Positions 58,262-64,000 of a stretch of DNA of 64,000 nucleotides are shown here, piece after piece. The stretch is from Caballeronia sp. Lep1P3 (GTDB lineage Bacteria; Pseudomonadota; Gammaproteobacteria; Burkholderiales; Burkholderiaceae). The notes under the pieces were generated by a model. It ran no database searches. It was not told the DNA's origin and saw nothing but the letters and a program-made list of their open reading frames with translations. Location of the stretch: the NCBI RefSeq assembly GCF_022879595.1, contig NZ_CP084265.1, forward strand, positions 2,480,001 through 2,544,000, written 5' to 3'. The first letter of the stretch is position 1. Every line of letters starts with the position of its first letter. A program made the translations under genes and the position numbers.

Positions 58262-59548
58262 TCAGCCTTGCGCCGGCACGATCTGTCCCACGCATTCGCC
58301 GAAGCCCACGCGATAACCCGCGCCCTGACACCAGCCGCGCAGCGTGATTTCATCGCCATCGAGCAGGAAGGACCGCTCGCCGCCCTCTTCCAGCGCGATG
58401 GGCCGCTGGCCGTTCCACGTCGCTTCGAGCAGGCTGCCGCATGAATCCGGCGTCGGCCCGCTGATCGTGCCCGAGCCCATCAGGTCGCCGACGCGTGTGT
58501 TGCAGCCCGATACCGTGTGATGCGCGAGCTGCTGCGCCATCGACCAGTACATGAGCCTGAAGTTGGTGCGCGAGAGGGTCGTCGCCTTTTGCGCGCCGGG
58601 CGCACGCAAGGTCACTTCGAGATCGATATCGAATGCATGATCGCCCGCATGACGCAGATACGCGAGCGGCTGCGGCTCCTGCGCGGGCGTCGCGCTGCGG
58701 AACGGCTCGAGCGCGTCGAGCGTGACGATCCACGGCGAGATCGTCGTCGCGAAGCCTTTCGAATTGAACGGGCCGAGCGGCACGTATTCCCATTGCTGGA
58801 TGTCGCGCGCGCTCCAGTCGTTGAGCAGCACCATGCCGAAGATATGCGCCTCGGCGTCCTCGCAGGCAATCGGCTCGCCGAGCGCATTGCCCCGGCCGAT
58901 GATGAAGCCCGTTTCCAGTTCGATATCCAGCTTGCGGCACGCGCCGAAGACCGGGCGCTCCTCGTTCGGCAGCTTGAGCTGGCCGTTCGGCCGGCGCACC
59001 GGCGTGCCGCTCACGACCACCGACGACGCGCGCCCGTTATAGCCGATCGGCATCTCCGACCAGTTCGGCAACAGCGCGTTCTTCGGATCGCGAAACATGG
59101 AGCCGACGTTCGTCGCGTGTTCCTTCGACGAGTAAAAGTCCGTATAGCCGGGAATCGCGACGGGCAAGTGCATCGTCGCGTCCTTGCGCGGCACGAGCGC
59201 GCGGCGGCGCAAATCGGCATCGTCGCGCAGCGTCGGCGTGTCCCGCGCGAAGAGGCCGCTCAACGCGACGCGCACCGCGCGCCACGTTTCGCGTCCGAGC
59301 GCGATGAACGCGTTCAGGCCCGGCTGCGCGAACACGTCGTGCGCGGGAACGAGGCGCGCTGCTTCCAGCACGGACAGATCGGCGATCCAGTCGCCTATCG
59401 CGACGCCCGCGCGCGGCCGTTCGTTCACCGCGTCGCTGAAGATGCCGAACGGCAGGTTCTGAATCGGAAAGTCGCTGGCCGGGTCGTTCGCTGACTCGAT
59501 CCAGCTTCTGAGCGTCGGGGCGAGTGTCGCCTTGAGCGCATCGTTCAT
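58262..59548 (-). CDS. fahA: Fumarylacetoacetase
   Basis: Cleaves fumarylacetoacetate into fumarate and acetoacetate, the last step of tyrosine/phenylalanine breakdown via homogentisate. The 428-aa protein has the FAA core with [45 protein letters not shown] and [36 protein letters not shown], with the metal-binding acidic residues. The ATG at 59548 overlaps the hmgA stop by 4 bp, which rules out a longer start inside hmgA. The two genes form the operon. Confidence 0.95.
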   Translation of the reverse strand: MNDALKATLAPTLRSWIESANDPASDFPIQNLPFGIFSDAVNERPRAGVAIGDWIADLSVLEAARLVPAHDVFAQPGLNAFIALGRETWRAVRVALSGLFARDTPTLRDDADLRRRALVPRKDATMHLPVAIPGYTDFYSSKEHATNVGSMFRDPKNALLPNWSEMPIGYNGRASSVVVSGTPVRRPNGQLKLPNEERPVFGACRKLDIELETGFIIGRGNALGEPIACEDAEAHIFGMVLLNDWSARDIQQWEYVPLGPFNSKGFATTISPWIVTLDALEPFRSATPAQEPQPLAYLRHAGDHAFDIDLEVTLRAPGAQKATTLSRTNFRLMYWSMAQQLAHHTVSGCNTRVGDLMGSGTISGPTPDSCGSLLEATWNGQRPIALEEGGERSFLLDGDEITLRGWCQGAGYRVGFGECVGQIVPAQG

Positions 59549-60882
59549 CGTTGCTCCGGGTTGAAGTGTTTCGTGAGGCCCTGCCAGCATTCGTAGTAGT
59601 TCGCCTGAAGCTGCGCGGTGTCGAGCGCGAACTGCGTCGGCTTGATGAGCGTGCGCGTTTCGACCATGAAAGCCATCGTGTCGCCGACCTTCGCGGGCTT
59701 CGACGTATCGCCGCTGGATGCCTTCTCGAAGGTATCCGCGTCCGGGCCGTGTCCCGACATGCAGTTGTGCAGGCTCGCGCCGCCAGGCAGGAAGCCTTCG
59801 GCCTTCGCGTCGTAGACGCCATGCACGAGGCCCATGAACTCGCTCGCCACATTGCGATGAAACCACGGCGGCCGGAACGTATCTTCGGCGGCGAGCCAGC
59901 GCGGCGGGAAGATCGCGAAGTCGATGCTGTCGACGCCCGGCGTATCGCTCGGGGATTGCAGCACGAGGAAGATGGACGGATCGGGATGATCGAAGCTGAT
60001 CGAGCCGATCGTGTTGAAGTGGCGCAAGTCGTACTTGTACGGTGCGTAGTTGCCGTGCCACGCGACGACATCGAGCGGCGAATGGCCGATATCCGCGCGC
60101 CACAATGCGCCGTTGAGCTTCGCGACCAGTTCGAAGCGGCCCTCGCGGTCTTCATACGCGGCGTGCGGCGTGAGAAAGTCGCGCGGATTCGCGAGGCCGT
60201 TGGAGCCGATCGGCCCGAGATCCGGCAGTTGCAGCAGCGCGCCGAAGTTCTCGCAGATGTAGCCGCGCGCTTCGCCATCCGGCAGCGCGACGCAAAAGCG
60301 CACGCCGCGCGGAATCACCGCGATCTCGAACGGCTCGATGTCGAGCTTGCCGAGTTCGGTCGCGATCGTTAGCCGGCCCTGTTGCGGCACGATCAGCAGT
60401 TCGCCGTCGGCGTCGTAGAAGAAGCGGTCCTGCATCGGACGATTCGCGGCGTACAGATGGATCGCGCAGCCGGTCATCGATTCCGCCGCGCCGTTGCCGG
60501 CCATCGTCACCCATCCGTCGATGAAATCCGTCGGCTCTGCGGGCATCGGCAGCGGGTCCCAGCGCAACTGATTCGGCGGCGTCGGCGGGACATCCCCGAA
60601 ATTCGCGACGAGCTTCGCCCGGAGCGCCTCGCCCGTCATCCGCGTGAACGGCTTGTGGACGGCGGCCGGCCGGATGCGATACAGCCACGAGCGGCGGTTG
60701 TGCGCGCGCGGCGCGGTGAACGCGGTGCCGGAAAGCTGCTCGGTGTAGAGGCCATACGCCGCACGCTGCGGCGAATTGCGGCCGAGCGGCAACGCGCCGG
60801 GCAGCGCTTCGGTGGCGAAGTCGTTCGCGAAGCCAGACTGGTAGTGGCGGCTCGCGTCGGTGTGCGTCTCGAAGGGGGGCAT
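59545..60882 (-). CDS. hmgA: Homogentisate 1,2-dioxygenase
   Basis: HmgA opens the ring of homogentisate to maleylacetoacetate using Fe(II). The 445-aa protein has [21 protein letters not shown]-type [31 protein letters not shown] with the iron ligands His and Glu, and [10 protein letters not shown] with the third ligand. The maleylacetoacetate isomerase step is not encoded in this window. Upstream is a control region with an imperfect dyad. Confidence 0.96.
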   Translation of the reverse strand: MPPFETHTDASRHYQSGFANDFATEALPGALPLGRNSPQRAAYGLYTEQLSGTAFTAPRAHNRRSWLYRIRPAAVHKPFTRMTGEALRAKLVANFGDVPPTPPNQLRWDPLPMPAEPTDFIDGWVTMAGNGAAESMTGCAIHLYAANRPMQDRFFYDADGELLIVPQQGRLTIATELGKLDIEPFEIAVIPRGVRFCVALPDGEARGYICENFGALLQLPDLGPIGSNGLANPRDFLTPHAAYEDREGRFELVAKLNGALWRADIGHSPLDVVAWHGNYAPYKYDLRHFNTIGSISFDHPDPSIFLVLQSPSDTPGVDSIDFAIFPPRWLAAEDTFRPPWFHRNVASEFMGLVHGVYDAKAEGFLPGGASLHNCMSGHGPDADTFEKASSGDTSKPAKVGDTMAFMVETRTLIKPTQFALDTAQLQANYYECWQGLTKHFNPEQR

Positions 60883-60900
60883 CGTCGGATCCTGTGACGT

Positions 60901-60950
60901 GGTTTTACGAATGTTAAACCGATTACGTTTAGTGAAATAGCTCGTAAACC
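60901..60950. promoter_or_regulatory. Dyad in the hmgA / EAL divergent promoter region
   Basis: GGTTTTACGA (60901-60910) is nearly the inverse of TCGTAAACC (60942-60950), differing by one A, across about 30 bp that are AT-richer and include AAACCGATTACGTTTAG. It starts 19 bp before the hmgA ATG, so it could bind a regulator of homogentisate catabolism. Confidence 0.45.
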
Positions 60951-61067
60951 CTCATTCGACGCGCCGGCTGCGCATATCAATATGTCGATTTGGTGCAAGG
61001 CGCTGCGAGGCGCGCTGATACCATCCACGAACAAGGCGCCCGGTACGGCACGCACCAGAACCCATCC

Positions 61068-61889
61068 ATGATTTCCCCGTCCCTGCCAGAACTCGTCGCA
61101 CGCGCCGCCGAGCATCCGTTTCTCGGCGCGCATATTGTGCTCGGCGAAGGCGAGCGCGCGCGGCAGGCCATCGCGCGTTATCACGATGTCACGGTCGCGA
61201 GCGCGTACGAGCCGATCTTCGATGTGGGCACGCACAGCTTCCCGCAGACGCTCTCGGCTTCGGCCGAGAGTGCGGAGCGCTTCGGCGACGAACTGGGCGT
61301 GCAGGCGCTGACGGTGATCCGGGGCGACGCGCCGCCCGATCCGTTCTCGACGCTCGACGACGATCGCGAGCTCGTCGCGCTCGACCGGCTATCGCGCGCG
61401 CTGCATGCGATGAATTTCTTCGGGCCGCATCGGCCGGGGTTGCTGTTTTTGCGCGTGCACGAGCGGCTGCTAAAGAGCGTGAAATACGATCACGGGCGGC
61501 ACTTTTCGTCGGTGCTGCAGGAGTTCGCCATGAATCCGTCGCGCGTGGTGATCGAACTGCCGGCCGCGGCGGTCGCGCACAAGACGTTTCTCGGCTATCT
61601 GACCAAGAGCTATCAGCGCTACGGATTCAAGGTGGCGGGCAATCTGCCGAACGCCGGGGCGATCCTGGCGGTATCGGACATGGCGCGGCTCGATTTCATC
61701 AAGATGGATGCGGGCGCGGCGCTGCGCGACTCGGTCGTGAAGCATCTCGTTGCGTATGCGCATCGGCTGAAGATTCCGCTCATCTTCTGCAATGTCTCCG
61801 ACGAAGCGCAATTCGATGCGCTTCAGCAGTTCGACGTGCATTTCGTGCAGGGGCCGGTGTTTGATTCGCACTCGACGCAAGCACGGTGA
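61068..61889 (+). CDS. EAL-domain-like protein with a degenerate active site
   Basis: The 273-aa protein from ATG 61068 has YHDVTVASAYEPIFDVGTHSF near the start and FFGPHRPGLLFLRVHERLL, RVVIELPAAAV, GFKVAGNLPNAGAILAVSDMARLDFIKMDA and VQGPVF, which follow the EAL (c-di-GMP phosphodiesterase) domain order. The diagnostic ExL motif after the first segment and the DDFGTG metal motif are missing (here NLPNAGA), so it is probably inactive as an enzyme and may be a c-di-GMP sensor or unrelated scaffold. It is divergent from hmgA; a link to tyrosine breakdown is unproven. Confidence 0.75.
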   Translation: MISPSLPELVARAAEHPFLGAHIVLGEGERARQAIARYHDVTVASAYEPIFDVGTHSFPQTLSASAESAERFGDELGVQALTVIRGDAPPDPFSTLDDDRELVALDRLSRALHAMNFFGPHRPGLLFLRVHERLLKSVKYDHGRHFSSVLQEFAMNPSRVVIELPAAAVAHKTFLGYLTKSYQRYGFKVAGNLPNAGAILAVSDMARLDFIKMDAGAALRDSVVKHLVAYAHRLKIPLIFCNVSDEAQFDALQQFDVHFVQGPVFDSHSTQAR

Positions 61890-61914
61890 TTTGCGCAGCG
61901 CCCGTTTGAATCGA

Positions 61915-62826
61915 TTAGCGAATCGCGGCGGAACGCGCTGCTTTCACGTCTTCGAGATCGGCGGCGGCGAGCCAATGACAATATCCGCCGAGACTCGTCC
62001 GATCGATTTGCGAAGGGTCCATGTCGTGGTATTCGCCCGCACGGAATTTATGCTTCGACCAATAATCATCGGTGTGCCATGCGTGTACGTGCAGCACGTC
62101 GCTCGCTAACTTGCGCTCGCCCTGAGTGAAGTTGTCCAGCAGACCGATCGAACACTGTTGCGGATAGGTCATGCGCAATGCGAGTTCGCCGGCGTACATG
62201 GTCAGAACCTGCTTCGTCCAGTTGGGCCATTGGCCGGAGAAGTCCGCGAACTCTTCCTCGAGAAGCCGGTTGCAGTTCTGCATGTGCACGTTCAGATACG
62301 TGAGCACCCTGTCCGTCGGCCCGAGAACGGATGCGCCGATGTTATGCAAGCCGATGTGCGGATAACCCCAGCGCTCGCTGCATTCGTCGAGTTTCCGGCG
62401 AACGGAAGCCTGATATGCGTAAGCACCGAAACCGAAGCACAAGCCCGATGGCTCGAAACCTTTGAGATGCGGCGTGACGAAGGTATCGCAATCGGTTTTA
62501 AGGATGTATTCGAATTCGCTGCATGCCGCGTGGACGGCCGGTTCTACCAGATTGCCAATCGAGTTGACGAACTTGTAGTCGGCCCATTCATTGTTTCGCT
62601 CTGCGTAGGGAAGCGCGGGAATCAATCTGATGCAATTTTCCCGAGGTAGCTTTTCCGCGACATCCGGATGACATACGACAATCAACTCGCAGCCTTCGAT
62701 CACGCCCGAATAGATCGCGCTCTTAAATAACCACGAGAACTCCTCCACCATTTCGTCGTTATTGTCGACGTAGACGAGGATGCCTAACTTATTCTTTGCC
62801 ACCATTGCTCTCTTACGGAAAACCAT
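61915..62826 (-). CDS. Glycosyltransferase-like protein of unknown substrate
   Basis: A 303-aa protein with no signal peptide. It has LGILVYVDNNDEMVEEFSWL, an early nucleotide-sugar-binding-like beta strand, CELIVVCHPD, YILKTDCDTFVTPHL with a DxD-like metal site (D-C-D), and a long polar C-terminal part (VLHVHAWHTDDYW, GGYCHWLAA). It resembles single-domain glycosyltransferases of the DUF7164 kind, which is a tentative match. The DNA is AT-richer and the codon choice more varied than in neighbours, suggesting recent acquisition. The start at 62826 has no Shine-Dalgarno; Met8 (62805) is possible and is favoured by a -10-like TATATT (62838-62833) just upstream. Confidence 0.65.
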   Translation of the reverse strand: MVFRKRAMVAKNKLGILVYVDNNDEMVEEFSWLFKSAIYSGVIEGCELIVVCHPDVAEKLPRENCIRLIPALPYAERNNEWADYKFVNSIGNLVEPAVHAACSEFEYILKTDCDTFVTPHLKGFEPSGLCFGFGAYAYQASVRRKLDECSERWGYPHIGLHNIGASVLGPTDRVLTYLNVHMQNCNRLLEEEFADFSGQWPNWTKQVLTMYAGELALRMTYPQQCSIGLLDNFTQGERKLASDVLHVHAWHTDDYWSKHKFRAGEYHDMDPSQIDRTSLGGYCHWLAAADLEDVKAARSAAIR

Positions 62827-63113
62827 CTGTCGAATATAGCAGATGGTCTTCGTGGCTTATGTGATCTGTGCGTGCCGATGTCGATGCCGATCACAAGGTT
62901 CATGACGGTGTCTCGCGTCGTCGTTGCGCCGGAGTCGCATGCACGTTCCGTCAACGCACGCGCCGTTGCCTATCCGGGTATGTCCCGATTCGCCGACGCA
63001 CCGCATTTGGTGCGACGCAACGCCCGCCGCCGAGCGCCCGCGCGATCAGCCGACGACGCGCATCGCGCGCCCGTTCGCGCTGCATCGCAGCGGAGCGCGC
63101 GCGGTTGCGCGCC

Positions 63114-63142
63114 TTGACTTTCAAAAGGCCCGACACCATGAT
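63114..63142 (+). promoter_or_regulatory. Candidate promoter of the polyol dehydrogenase gene
   Basis: TTGACT (63114-63119) is followed after 17 bp by CATGAT (63137-63142), 5 and 4 of 6 consensus bases. Transcription would start near 63149. Confidence 0.45.
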
Positions 63143-63164
63143 TTCGATCAATCGACCAATCATC

Positions 63165-63176
63165 GAGCAATTGCTC
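63165..63176. promoter_or_regulatory. Perfect 12-bp palindrome, operator candidate
   Basis: GAGCAATTGCTC reads identically on both strands. It lies about 16 bp after the predicted transcription start and 52 bp before the ATG, the position of a typical repressor operator. Confidence 0.55.
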
Positions 63177-63228
63177 AACCGTCGTCCGCGCGAGAACGGG
63201 CGCTTCAGCCAATCAGAGGAAGACAGAC

Positions 63229-64000
63229 ATGAGTAGCGAACAAGGCGTTGGCACACCGGGCGCGAACGTGATCCTGCACATCGGCGCGGGCTCGTTTCAT
63301 CGCGCGCATCAGGCGTGGTACCTGCACAGACTGATCGAATCGGGCGATGCGGGCTGGTCGCTCGCCGTCGGCAACATTCGCGGAGACATGAACGCCGTGC
63401 TCGATGCGCTCGCCGCGCAAAACGGCGCATACACGCTCGAAACGGTCACGCCGCAGGGCGAGCGCGAATACGAAACGGTGCGATCGATCCGCAAAGTCGT
63501 ACCGTGGTCGGCGGACCTCGCGGAACTGATCGCGACGGGCGCCGCGCCGGAGTGCCGGATCGTCTCGTTCACCGTGACCGAAGGCGGCTATTACCTCGAC
63601 GAGCACGACAGGCTCGACACCGCGAACCCCGACCTCGCCGCCGACCTCAAGGGCGCGAAGACGACCATCTATGGCGCGCTCGCCGCGATCCTCGAAGCGC
63701 GCATGAACAACGGCTCGGGCCAGGTGTCGCTCCAGAACTGCGACAACCTGCGCAGCAACGGCGACCGCTTCAAGGCGGGCATGCTCGAATTTCTGCAACT
63801 GCGCGGGCAGACCGCGCTGCGCGACTGGATGATCGCGAACACGTCGAGTCCGAATTCGATGGTCGATCGCATCACGCCGCGCCCGACGCCGGATGTCGCC
63901 GAGCGCGTGAAGGCCGCGACCGGCATCGACGACAACGCGCCGGTGATGGGCGAGAAGTTCATCCAGTGGGTGATCGAAGACAACTTCATCGCGGGGCGGC
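63229..64000 (+). CDS. Mannitol-dehydrogenase-family polyol dehydrogenase, possibly D-arabinitol 4-dehydrogenase, partial
   Basis: The frame opens with ATG 63229 behind AGAGGAAG and runs off the window, giving the first 257 residues of a family protein usually about 460-490 long. It starts with [26 protein letters not shown], the NAD-binding start of the MtlD/UxuB/DalD long-chain polyol dehydrogenases, and has [33 protein letters not shown] and [14 protein letters not shown]. The [12 protein letters not shown] stretch is closest to D-arabinitol 4-dehydrogenase (DalD). It would oxidise a sugar alcohol to a ketose. The substrate cannot be fixed without the C-terminal catalytic Lys-His region. 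Confidence 0.8.
   Translation, partial: MSSEQGVGTPGANVILHIGAGSFHRAHQAWYLHRLIESGDAGWSLAVGNIRGDMNAVLDALAAQNGAYTLETVTPQGEREYETVRSIRKVVPWSADLAELIATGAAPECRIVSFTVTEGGYYLDEHDRLDTANPDLAADLKGAKTTIYGALAAILEARMNNGSGQVSLQNCDNLRSNGDRFKAGMLEFLQLRGQTALRDWMIANTSSPNSMVDRITPRPTPDVAERVKAATGIDDNAPVMGEKFIQWVIEDNFIAGR

Larger units (their letters stand above)
62827..63228. other. Intergenic region before the polyol dehydrogenase gene
   Basis: 402 bp with only low-complexity, mutually overlapping open frames and no recognisable gene. It contains the promoter and palindrome listed separately near its right end. Confidence 0.55.

Noticed and set aside
62868..63236. Small frames before the polyol dehydrogenase
   Set aside because: Arg-rich, mutually overlapping, and they cover the promoter/operator; no support.

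Overview
The window is high-GC, densely coded bacterial DNA. Gene content and order (livFGMHK, ispH-fkpB, rpmB-rpmG, nadB/nadAC, ileS-lspA, coaBC, dut, clpA-clpS, icd, a second fusA, hmgA-fahA) point to the main chromosome of a Burkholderiaceae member, most like Caballeronia or Paraburkholderia. That placement is inferred from protein resemblance and synteny remembered from the family; no search was run. No rRNA, tRNA, CRISPR array, insertion sequence, integrase or prophage gene was recognised.

Layout. 1-9 kb: the tail of an oxidoreductase gene, argD, an array of four 55-bp repeats, a complete branched-chain amino-acid ABC transporter (livF-G-M-H-K, minus strand), then ispH-fkpB. 9-20 kb: radC, ribosomal proteins L28/L33, de novo NAD synthesis (nadB converging on nadA-nadC), a fatty-acid desaturase, an MscS-type channel, an rRNA m5C methyltransferase-like gene, purN and ribF. 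20-32 kb: ileS-lspA, coaBC, a luciferase-like monooxygenase, dut, clpS-clpA, a cold-shock gene with a leader, icd and an RluE-like pseudouridine synthase. 32-36 kb: a small Ala/Lys-rich secreted protein, a DUF192 protein, a stand-alone EF-G (fusA2) and a cupin.

36-50 kb is more accessory. It holds a peptide-type ABC transporter with a Tat-exported binding protein and a fused double ATPase, an orphan Rap1a/Tai-like protein, an aldo/keto reductase, two tandem AspT-type antiporters, a 500-bp AT-richer regulatory region, a LysR regulator and an LdhA-type dehydrogenase. 49-56 kb holds a possible plasmid-fertility-inhibition-like gene. Next to it is a compact, translationally coupled DNA-repair cluster (metallo-beta-lactamase exonuclease, ATP-dependent ligase, Lhr-type helicase, PdeM nuclease). 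56-64 kb: a secreted unknown, an MFS exporter, homogentisate catabolism (hmgA-fahA), a degenerate EAL protein, a glycosyltransferase-like gene in AT-richer DNA, and the start of a polyol dehydrogenase gene behind a perfect palindromic operator candidate.

Most of the window is ordinary core genome. The parts that deserve a second look are the repair cluster and its fertility-inhibition-like neighbour, the alternating 55-bp repeat array, the tandem antiporters with their dyad-rich control region, the alternative-hairpin 3' region of the small secreted protein, and three convergent gene pairs that end 0-2 bp apart. No convincing undescribed system was found. Motif positions and repeats were read by eye; statements about folding, homology and composition were not computed.
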